64,000 nucleotides of DNA, taken from NCBI GenBank assembly GCA_014281115.1, contig JACONQ010000020.1, forward strand, positions 1,488,001 through 1,552,000, written 5' to 3'. The notes below the pieces were generated by a model. That model had not been told where the DNA came from and ran no database searches. It saw nothing but the letters and a program-made list of their open reading frames with translations. The translations under genes were made by a program, and so were the position numbers. This document shows positions 56,089-64,000 of this stretch, in pieces. Each line of letters begins with the position of its first letter. The first letter of the stretch is position 1. This stretch comes from Laburnicola sp. R22_1 (lineage: Eukaryota; Ascomycota; Dothideomycetes; Pleosporales; Didymosphaeriaceae).

Positions 56089-58227
56089 ATGGTCAACCAT
56101 TCTTCCAATGCTCTAGCGGCCGGCTTTTTCTCCCCAGATTCGGCAAATCTGATGGTACCAGGCCTCAATCTCGGCCATGTCCCGCCGATCGGCGTTCTGA
56201 GTGCTCACATGCAGCCTGATCAGGAGGACAGAGTCAAAGCAACGTTGCGCCGTCACGGTGCGCAGCTGACCACGGATGTCTCGAAGGTGAAGGTGTTTGT
56301 TGGCAAGGTTGGCACGAGACGGAGAGCAGAGTTTGAGCTTCGGTCTCGGAAATTCGAGGTCGAAGAGCTGGTTGAGCCGAAGAGGGCGGCGAGTCCCGTT
56401 GAGGAGGCTCAAACTGGACATAAGAGGAGAAGACTGTCTGGTTCGGGAAGCAAAGCTATCGTTGTTCAGGATGAGGGCTCTACGACCGAAGAGGAAGCGA
56501 ATGAGGGGTCTGAGACTCAAGATGAAGCCCCAGATAGGGAACAGGATACTCCGGCAACTTCACCGGTGATACCTGAAGAACAACCTGTTGCGGCACCCCC
56601 CATTTTCGATAACCAGTCCCACAACGATGTCGTTTGGGTTGTTAGGGTGGGCTGGCTTGAAGCATGCCTTGCTGCAGGTCATTTGGTACCGCCAGGAGAG
56701 CATCTAGTATACAAAGGCAAAGTACTCAAGCGCCCAGCAGCCTCGCAGCAAGCGAAATACAGTTCCACCAAGGCCTGTTTCACTTCCCAAGTCAAGCCAG
56801 CCTCCCAGGCGCACCTGGCAACGCGGCCACAGACGATCCAAGACATCCTCAATCGAGCGAAGACAGACGCCTCCACCACCAAAACCACAAAGCAGCCGTA
56901 CAACCCTCACCGCAACGACGGCCACGGCTCCCGCAGATTTGAAGGCAAATCCTATGTGTCTAGCGCCATCAAGCCGAGCGTCGTCTCCCAGACAGCTCAC
57001 CTGCTGCAACAGACAACGAGCGACTACGAAGGCGAGGATAGCGACCTACCTCCGCCCCCAGACTGGGTCAAGAAGGGTATCAAGTACTCATGTCAACGCT
57101 TCACACCCGCCCACCCCCCAAACGAAGATTTCATCGCGCAGCTCAAAAAGATCCGCACAGCCCGCACCCTCATAGACGACGACATCGGCGTCCGCGCCTA
57201 CTCCACCATCATCTCCTCCATCGCCGCCTACCCCCACAAACTCAGGCATCCCCGCGAACTCGCCCAGCTCCCCGGCTGCGACGACAAAGCCGCGGCCCTC
57301 TTCGTAGAATGGAAAAACACGGGCACCCTCCAAGCCGTGCTCGACTACGACTCCGACCCCGCCATGAAAGTCCTCCGCTCCTTCTACGAGATCTGGGGCG
57401 TCGGCGCAAAAACAGCCCGCAATTTCTATTACAACAAAGGCTGGACAGAACTCGACGACATCATCGAATTCGGCTGGAACGAGCTCGATCGCGTCCAGCA
57501 AATCGGCCTGAAATACTACGACGAGTTCCTGGCCGGCATACCCCGCAAGGAAGTCGAGCAAATTGCTGACATCGTGCGCCACCACGCTGTCCAAGTCCGC
57601 GACACCCGCATCACAGTTTCCATCGTCGGCGGCTACCGCAGAGGCAAGCCCGCCTCCGGCGACGTCGACATCATCGTCTCACACCCCGACATCGCCGCCA
57701 CCGCCAACCTCGTCACGCACCTCGTCGACGCCCTCGAAGCCGCTGAATACATCACGCATACGCTCACCATGTCGCTCCGCAACACCAACCGCGGGCAATC
57801 CACGCTCCCCTTCCGCACGACAACGTCCTCCGCAGGCGCAGGCTTCGACACCCTCGACAAAGCCCTCGTCGTCTGGCAAGAGCCCCTCTGGCCCACCCGC
57901 GCCGCCGATCTAGCCGCCAACCCCAAGGCGAAAAATCCAAATCCCCACCGGAGAGTCGACATCATCGTGGCGCCGTGGCGCACCGTCGGGTGCGCCGTGC
58001 TCGGCTGGAGTGGCGGCACGACGTTTCAGCGCGATTTGAGGCGCTATGCCAAGTATGTCAAGGGGTGGAAGTTTGATAGCAGCGGGGTAAGGAATCGGGA
58101 GACGGGGGAGGTGGTGGTGCTGGAGGGGGAGGAGGGGGTCAGCGGGTCGCCGGAGGAGGCGGAGAGGAGGGTGTTTGAGGGGTTGGGGCTGGAGTATGTG
58201 CCGCCTGAGATGAGGTGTACGGGTTGA
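56089..58227 (+). CDS. family X DNA polymerase (Pol4/Pol lambda type) with N-terminal BRCT
   Basis: Gap-filling polymerase of end joining and base excision repair, 712 residues in one exon. A BRCT-type region at about residues 20-215 ends in WVVRVGWLEACLAAGHLVPP; a charged low-complexity insert lies inside it (EEANEGSETQDEAPDREQ). The helix-hairpin-helix and 8-kDa part is seen in FIAQLKKIRTARTLIDDDIG, ELAQLPGCDDKAA and FYEIWGVGAKTARNFYYNKG. The catalytic palm is VSIVGGYRRGKPASGDVDIIVS, with the two metal-binding Asp in DVDI; the third Asp is in RRVDIIVAPW. The C-terminal GWSGGTTFQRDLRRYAK and GLEYVPPEMR also fit. The ATG at 56089 (MVNHSSNALAAGF) is the first good start. Length is typical of fungal Pol4. 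Confidence 0.93.
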   Translation: MVNHSSNALAAGFFSPDSANLMVPGLNLGHVPPIGVLSAHMQPDQEDRVKATLRRHGAQLTTDVSKVKVFVGKVGTRRRAEFELRSRKFEVEELVEPKRAASPVEEAQTGHKRRRLSGSGSKAIVVQDEGSTTEEEANEGSETQDEAPDREQDTPATSPVIPEEQPVAAPPIFDNQSHNDVVWVVRVGWLEACLAAGHLVPPGEHLVYKGKVLKRPAASQQAKYSSTKACFTSQVKPASQAHLATRPQTIQDILNRAKTDASTTKTTKQPYNPHRNDGHGSRRFEGKSYVSSAIKPSVVSQTAHLLQQTTSDYEGEDSDLPPPPDWVKKGIKYSCQRFTPAHPPNEDFIAQLKKIRTARTLIDDDIGVRAYSTIISSIAAYPHKLRHPRELAQLPGCDDKAAALFVEWKNTGTLQAVLDYDSDPAMKVLRSFYEIWGVGAKTARNFYYNKGWTELDDIIEFGWNELDRVQQIGLKYYDEFLAGIPRKEVEQIADIVRHHAVQVRDTRITVSIVGGYRRGKPASGDVDIIVSHPDIAATANLVTHLVDALEAAEYITHTLTMSLRNTNRGQSTLPFRTTTSSAGAGFDTLDKALVVWQEPLWPTRAADLAANPKAKNPNPHRRVDIIVAPWRTVGCAVLGWSGGTTFQRDLRRYAKYVKGWKFDSSGVRNRETGEVVVLEGEEGVSGSPEEAERRVFEGLGLEYVPPEMRCTG

Positions 58228-58254
58228 TGGAGTTGAGGAGAGGAGGGCCAAGTT

Positions 58255-58337
58255 GGTTGAATTGAGTTGAGTTGGAAGGGATTGAAGAGAGTTGATTTGA
58301 ATTGATTTGAGTTGAATCAAGTCGAGTTGACTTGAAC
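58255..58337. repeat. TTGAG/TTGAT-type pentanucleotide-like repeat in the 3' flank
   Basis: Imperfect 5-bp periodicity (TTGAATTGAGTTGAGTTGG, then TTGATTTGAATTGATTTGAG) just after the polymerase stop codon. A simple repeat with scattered substitutions. Confidence 0.7.
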
Positions 58338-58837
58338 TGTGTAGAAGGAGCTGCTGGGCATGCAGCACTCTTGTCTTGCGTGGAATTATATATACCACAT
58401 GTTAGGTTCACTCAAAGCATGACGAAACTTCTTGACCAAACACTCGATTTGGCAAGTCGTGCCTCATTCAACTCGTTTGATTGATTCATATCCATCATCC
58501 ATCGATGAAGTACCACATAAGCCATCCAAGGATGCTCCAACCAACGAGCTGTGCAAAACGTTGCCAAGCTCATACTCCATCACAAAGTACTCAGTGGGTA
58601 ACCCTACGCCTGCACTCCATATCCGATCCCATTCTCCAAACTCCAGCCTCGCTATGCTCGTCTAATGCGCAGCCTAAGCCTAAGCCTACCAAACAAGGCA
58701 TCCCTCACAAACAGAGAACAGACTCCAAACTCAAGCGCCAGTCTTCGGGCTTCGGGAACAGCCAGCCGCCTGTACACGCAGCATTAGTCAACCATGCATG
58801 GCACTTCACAGGAACGCATCTCGCGGCCGTGCCAAAG
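58338..58837. other. convergent 3' intergenic
   Basis: About 500 bp between the polymerase and CSN6 3' ends. The short forward frames here are antisense or chance. No gene is seen. Confidence 0.4.
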
Positions 58838-60195
58838 TCAGCCCCATCGCCCAAACGGAGGTTGGCCTCCGCCCATGATAGTGTCAAAGTACTGTCCGGT
58901 ACGCTCTTCGTATCCGCCACTCATGAGAGATCCCATGCCGCCCATGCCACCCCTCCTGGGTTGGTTCTTACCGTTCTCAACAATCTGGCTCTTCTTGCCT
59001 AACTCCTTGGCTGCAGACACCGAGTTTGTCATTGCTGAGAGGAGCTTGATGAGCTCGACGTCCGAGGCTTCTTGTTGAGATTCGAGCGTGAAGGCTTCGG
59101 TATCTGGCGGGGCGAGGATGTTGATGCGGGCAAGCATGGCGGAGATGCTGCGGAGGATGGAGTGGTCGAGCGGAAGAGGATGGTCCGCGGTAGGAGCGGG
59201 GTTCAGCGAGAGCGAAGGGTCGTTGAGATACGAGGGAGGGAGAGAATCGAGGTAGGTGCGGAGAAGCGAGATGCGGCGCTTCAGCATGCGGATAGAGTTC
59301 ATTTTCGCGTGGAGTGTCGAGAGCACCTCGTCGTCCTCGGCTGTCAGCACTGTGGATTCATCAATGAGCTCGTCTTTCGGCTTCGCCTTCAGCTTTCCCT
59401 TCGTGCTCTTCTCCTTGTCATCTTCGCCCTTGCCTGACTTGCTCTTAGCTGCGGCCGGGGAGTCCTCTGAGGCGGTGGCATTACCACCCCCGCGAGCTAC
59501 AAAGTCGACAGCGATCATCTCTGCTTCGCCCGTCTCTACTGTGTACACAAGCTCCCTGAACTTCAGAGACTTGCTCTGCGCTGCACCATCAATGTCCATC
59601 GCCTTGTCACTAGGACCGCCGGGTGCATTCTCGTAGATGGACTCGTACAGGGTGAGGGGTAGCTTGCCAGCAGCGGTGGCTTCGGAGTCTGCCTCTGAGG
59701 GGTGGAACAGACACAGGATCGGTGACTCTGTGTAGAGCTCCGACATGCGAGAATGGATGGGCAGCAACTGCGGCGTTGGGCCTGTGGGGGGACCGAGCGC
59801 AAACCAGCCGACAATGTCAAGCTGCGGATCCTTGTGAGTGTCCCTATCTGCGTGCTGTTAGCTTTCTGGGTTTGTGGCCAATAGCTCCAGGAGCTCGCGA
59901 TTGGGAACCTGCACTTACAGTCGTCTAATCGCTTGCTGAACCAGGCGTCATCGAGAACTACCTCGCCGTGCTGATTCGACTGCAGCTTCGCTTGGAACGC
60001 GACCTCCATGGTGATTTCCCGGCCATTCTGCTGGCCGAGAACAGCTCCGACCACTGGACCTTCCTGGCGACGGAGCGTATGCCGGGTAATGCAGTCACTT
60101 ATCGTGAGCAGCGCCAGCGGATGCAGCTGCACGGAAGGGCTGCTGTCTGAAGCGCGCGTATTGGAAACGAGCGGGTTTTGTGAATCTACCGCCAT
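58838..60195 (-). CDS. CSN6: COP9 signalosome subunit 6 (MPN domain)
   Basis: Non-catalytic MPN subunit of the COP9 signalosome, which removes NEDD8 from cullins together with CSN5. Exon 1 is 59919-60195, the intron 59848-59918 (GTAAGT...GCAG), exon 2 58838-59847; 428 residues. The MPN domain is seen as VQLHPLALLTISDCITR, GPVVGAVLGQQNGREITMEVAF and, across the intron, RDTHKDPQLDIVGWFALG. The metal-binding JAMM His-x-His motif is absent, as expected for CSN6. The C-terminal half has the usual helical region (LHAKMNSIRMLKRRISLL, SILRSISAMLARI), with an inserted Lys/Ser-rich linker at about residues 220-260. The ATG at 60195 (MAVDSQNP) is preferred; 60234 is also in frame. The alternative eIF3f/Rpn8 reading is less likely from the GWF and helix spacing. 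Confidence 0.85.
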
Positions 60196-60938
60196 GATGG
60201 CAGCAGGTGCGTATGTCGAGACTGCGACTATCACTGTCGCGGATGCAGCGTATTGTAGTGTGATGCTAGAGCAAAGTCGAGCGCTGGGAGTCTTGTTACT
60301 TTAGAACAAGGTCATTGACTCGGCAAAGAACCGTAGTCGTTGAATTGGCAGGACTCGCGGTTGTTGTTGTTGCGGAGCGGGCGCAGGCAGCCGCGACCCA
60401 CGGACGCGAACCGGCAAGCGCGGGGTCGGGGTGCCCGGAGCTTGGTAAATAGATATTCCTGGCACGTGACTCCCCCTCGTCATTCACCACTCAGCGAATT
60501 GCAGGCTTGGCAGCCAGCCTATTCAATTCATCCCACAAAGCACTCGATCTCTCTCATTCACAATGTGACATACAACACCGTGCTTCATGACAACGACATG
60601 GCGTCCACCACCTCATTACAACAGCAACCTCTGCCTAGCTATCCCAATCACTGCGGAACCCCCTCCGAAATCCAACTCTCCCTCAAAGCCCCTTACAACG
60701 ACCAATTCCAAACAGCAACCCGTCGATTGATATGGTATCATATTGGGAACGAAAGAGAGAAGCAGAATCAGTAGCACCGAAAAATCGCGTAACCCAACGC
60801 CAGTCTCCACCGGTAAACGTCGCTCCCAACCAGTACCTCTATATCTAACTCTTTAACCCGCAACACAGCAAATGAAAAGGAAAGTCATCCGGCCAAGATC
60901 AAAAGGTGAGTACGTGCCGTGACCAAAAACCGAACAAT
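60196..60938. other. intergenic, no gene seen
   Basis: About 740 bp upstream of CSN6 and downstream of the dehydrogenase gene. The forward frame 60340-60774 lacks any domain. It presumably includes the CSN6 promoter and the dehydrogenase 3' UTR. Confidence 0.4.
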
Positions 60939-62317
60939 CTAAGCCTCGACAAGAATCTTCAGCACGAGTTTTCCTTCCTTGTCCGTCGTCTTGCCCGCGA
61001 GTTCAAAGGCTTCTTTCGCTGCGGCGAGACCTCGGAACCGGTGCGTTATCATATTGTCAAGATTGGGCAAGCATCCAGACGAAAGGATCTTGATGCCCGT
61101 AGGGTACGTGTTTGCGTAACGGAAGATCCCGATGATGTCGACTTCTTTCAGATGCGAAGCTGACATGGGAAGTGTCTGTACTGGGGTTCCCATGCCCACC
61201 ATGACGAGCTTGCCGCCGGGTCTTGTTGCCTTTCTATGTGTCAGTAACGTGAATTGACTGGCGGTTCTCAAACTTACATAGAGCCCGGCTTGCATGCAAA
61301 TCTCCTTGCCTGTGCAATCAAATGTCACATCTGCACCTTCGAAGTCCAAATCGTTCAATGATGCGATTTGCATGACATCTTCGGCAAGCTCCTTTGCGAC
61401 TTCTAGCTTCTCAGAAGTCTCGGTCAGATGCCTCCCCGGGTGGACAATGTAGCCTTTGTGCGCAAAGCCGTTGGCTAGAGCATAGTTGACGCGGCCACTG
61501 TCAATGTCGGCGATGACTACTGTCGTGGCACCCGACATCTTCGCCATTGCTGCCGTCAGCAAGCCCACGGTCCCCGCACCAAACACGACGGCGGTATCGC
61601 CTTGTTCTATCGACCCTCTTCGAGTCGCATGGATAGCAACAGAGAGCGGCTCTAAAAGCGCGGCCGACTCTAGGGAAACATGCTGGGGGATCCTAGCGTT
61701 GGCGTCAGTTTTCTTTGCTTTTTCAAATGGTTCATGCAAGACATACTTGTGGCACCACTTGGCGGGATGGTTGATGCGTTCCTGGAGTGTACCCTGGAAA
61801 TGAGGCACAGATTTGGCGCTACTCCGGAACCTCATGCTCGGGCAAAGGTTATATCGACCTCGTTGACATGACCGACAGCTGTCACACGGCACACCGACCT
61901 CCAACGCTACCCGCTCGCCAATCTGGAAGCCAGTGACAGCCTCACCAATGGCAACGACGACCCCAGCAGACTCGTGACCCAAAGATAGCGGCTGCACGGC
62001 TTGCAGATCGCCGTTGCGAAACTTGTTGTAGTAGGAGACGTCGCTTCCGCAGACGCCAGTGGCTTTGATAGCGATCTGGAGTTCAAGGGGTCCTGGGTCT
62101 GAGATGATTCGAGTTTCCTATTTCAAGCATTAGCTTTTGTCATCTACACGTAAAACCCCCACGAACAGCGACAACGTGGGATATCGTGGACAGAACGGGG
62201 AAAGCTTACGAGGCGCAAATCTCTCGGCCCGTATAAAACGGATGCAACTACAGTAGATGGTTTGGAGTAGTGCCGCGCAGGGGTAGGGTAGATATCTGCT
62301 AAGGCTGAGGGAGCCAT
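60939..62317 (-). CDS. zinc-dependent polyol dehydrogenase (sorbitol/xylitol/arabinitol type)
   Basis: NAD(P)-dependent medium-chain dehydrogenase oxidising a sugar alcohol, 394 residues. Exons are 62210-62317, 61747-62117, 61278-61692 and 60939-61229. Introns are 62118-62209, 61693-61746 (GTATGT, acceptor GCTAG) and 61230-61277, all keeping family similarity across the joins. Catalytic zinc ligands are seen in ATGVCGSDVSYY, GHESAG and ALLEP; the structural zinc site is C-x2-C-x2-C-x7-C in CDSCRSCQRGRYNLC. The Rossmann motif is VVFGAGTVGLLTAAMAKMSGA with the acidic residue of NAD binding in VIADID. FQGTLQERINHPAKWCHK is a hallmark of the sorbitol/xylitol dehydrogenase branch. The exact polyol cannot be told. 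No partner transporter or regulator lies alongside. Confidence 0.9.
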
Positions 62318-63120
62318 TACGAGAGACTTGAATGGTTAGAGTGGGAGAGAAGGGAGGAGAAGAAGATTGCTGGCTGGACACCCCACGGGAGGCGTGGAGG
62401 CTGATATACATGTTGGAACTACCCGCAAGGACGGCAAGGTAGGCCTGTCTGTTTCTCTTTGGTGCATCGGCGCGGGATAGCAATCGTAGAAGAATGGAAG
62501 CAGAGCATCCACGTCATTTGCTGGGCGGGTCAATCTGGCGGGTAGTATATGGCTAGGGATGCGCGAGCAAGAACTTGTCGGGATGGCTGCTGCGTCGCGT
62601 AGCCTTTTTTCTTTAGCGTTGAGATTTGTTATATAGATCCATGAATGAGGGCTAGGTTTGTTGGCCGCGACGAGGAGTGCCCGGACCAGGTGGAGCGACA
62701 TGAGTCGGATGGGCCCACCCGGGGCACTAGGAACCTTCGACGTTGTTTCTACCGGATCCGCAGCGTGGAAGCCACGGATAGAGCCATGCACGGTGCGGTA
62801 ATAACATGTTGTCCATCAACACTTTGCTGCGGCCATGATGACTATCGGCTGGCGTGGTGGAGCTGCGATAAGGCAGTTTCGCCGGAGGCTGGCTGCATAG
62901 TCGAGTACCCGGTATCTGCAACAGACTACCGGACGGTAGGCGTGGCTGGTGATAGCTGCAGCGGGCCAATTCTCCCTGGACAGACATAGCGCAGGGCGAA
63001 GGTTCAGGCTGATATGCGGGCTGGCCAAGAGGGTGGTACGTAGACTTCCATCCATTGACGGACCAGAACGTCGTCCAACGCTCACCTTTACCCACGCACT
63101 TATAGTACGAGTAACTATAA
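62318..63120. other. promoter side of the dehydrogenase gene, no further gene
   Basis: About 800 bp of normal composition. Overlapping short frames on both strands (62336-63131) show no domain. A run of A/T steps begins at about 63,105, where the AT-rich right border starts. Confidence 0.4.
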
Positions 63121-64000
63121 TTGCCTATTAGCTAGCGTACCCTCATAACTATAGCTATTTTTTATAACCCCCTTTTACACTCTTTTTATGTACTAAATAC
63201 GGGGCTTTATTCTTTTTATTCTATTATTAAAATAAAACCCTTTATTGTTTTATTCTACCCCTAGATAGAATAATTTACTATACTATAAAAAGTATAACCT
63301 CTTTTATTAACACCTTAAAACGCTTTTCTATATTTATAATAGTAGAAAAGGGTCGCATTGTTTATTTAATGTTAATCACTCTTTTTGACTATATTTTTTT
63401 TTAATTTAAGCCTACGTAGGTTGGGATGAAAAGGCCGCTCTAGTCCAGCGCCTAAAAATACAGTCTACTCCTAGTCTTCGCTAACACAACAATAGTTTAT
63501 AAACTACGCACTTGCTCTACTATCTATAAGCGCTCTAATACCTATTAAAAGTTACTTAAAGCGTGTATAGAAAACTAACACTTGCTTTATTATTACTATT
63601 ATTAGCAATTGCGCTATATTTATGCGCTACTACGCAGCACACTTATATAACACGCTTACTAGCTCACTACCTAACGCTATAACTATAAGAATCTAACACA
63701 TCTACGCAAGGCTCTCCTCCTCTAGCAACTTATTAATAAATACCTTCTTTTGCCCCTTAATTTTATTTTTTATTGCTACTATTCTAATCTATAGCAACGC
63801 AAAGAACTGCAATAGTAACCCTACACATCTATTATAACACTTATAGTTACTAATCTATTGCTAGCCTAACTAGTACACTAGGACTGCCTTATATAGGCTA
63901 AGATATACCTTCTTCTACTTTAACCTATTAATAATCTTTTAAATAGAGTAGTACTCTAGTGTAAATCTAGTAACTTTAAGTAGATAGATTATTAGAGCGT
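63121..64000. other. RIP-mutated AT-rich DNA at the right edge
   Basis: TA-rich, CA/TG-poor sequence without frames, continuing past the window. It includes a copy of the ~105-bp repeat (63176-63285), and a patch at 63,320-63,360 shared with 41,283-41,330. The junction at about 63,120 is sharp. Confidence 0.6.
63176..63285 (+). repeat. ~105-bp dispersed repeat, RIP-mutated copy
   Basis: ACACTCTTTTTATGTACTAA, AAAACCCTTTATTGTTT and CCCCTAGATAG match the intact copies with RIP-type changes. As in the other cases it lies at the border of an AT-rich block. Confidence 0.6.

Noticed and set aside
57088..57594. 168-codon reverse frame with valine/glycine-rich sequence
   Set aside because: Shadow of the catalytic part of the family X polymerase.

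Overview
The window reads as nuclear DNA of a filamentous ascomycete (Pezizomycotina; a Dothideomycete is my best guess, not proven). The genes carry short GT-AG introns of about 45-100 nt, often with a CTAAC or CTGAC branch site. They include typical fungal single-copy genes (PEX8, IWR1, CSN6, a DRS2-type flippase, a family X DNA polymerase), and one tRNA has an intron. The sequence has two compartments. The GC-balanced, gene-dense parts are about 1-20,500 and 43,000-63,100. The AT-rich parts, about 20,800-36,200, 40,700-43,000 and 63,120-64,000, are full of TA and poor in CA/TG, the mark of repeat-induced point mutation (RIP).

Left arm (1-20,500), in order: a Nudix hydrolase with an apparent 1-nt frameshift; a RING protein; a 2-Cys peroxiredoxin with a very long disordered tail; a decayed 18-bp repeat array; PEX8; a TMEM170-type membrane protein; a cupin ending in SKL; a Zn2Cys6 regulator; an Iwr1-type RNA polymerase II import factor; and an equilibrative nucleoside transporter.

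Middle (20,800-43,000): RIP-degraded DNA transposons of the Fot1/pogo type, four of them with recognisable inverted ends. A younger pogo element, itself RIP-damaged, is nested in one of them. Between two RIP-mutated blocks lies a GC-normal island (about 36,350-40,690). It holds a fused isopentenyltransferase-LOG cytokinin biosynthesis gene and a GNAT acetyltransferase. The fusion gene contains an exact 81-bp in-frame tandem duplication and one in-frame TGA. The island is bracketed by two nearly identical, barely mutated copies of a ~105-bp dispersed repeat in direct orientation; other copies of this repeat in the window are heavily mutated.

Right arm (43,000-63,100): an INO80F/TFPT-like coiled-coil protein, a DRS2-type P4-ATPase, tRNA-Lys(CTT), a DUF3445 protein, a small secreted protein, a family X DNA polymerase, COP9 signalosome subunit 6 and a sorbitol/xylitol-type zinc dehydrogenase. 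AT-rich RIP sequence starts again at the right edge.

The most notable content is the cytokinin IPT-LOG gene stranded in a transposon-rich compartment. I give splice sites where two reading frames join through GT-AG boundaries and protein-family similarity supports the join. All family assignments come from recognising motifs by eye; no search was run.
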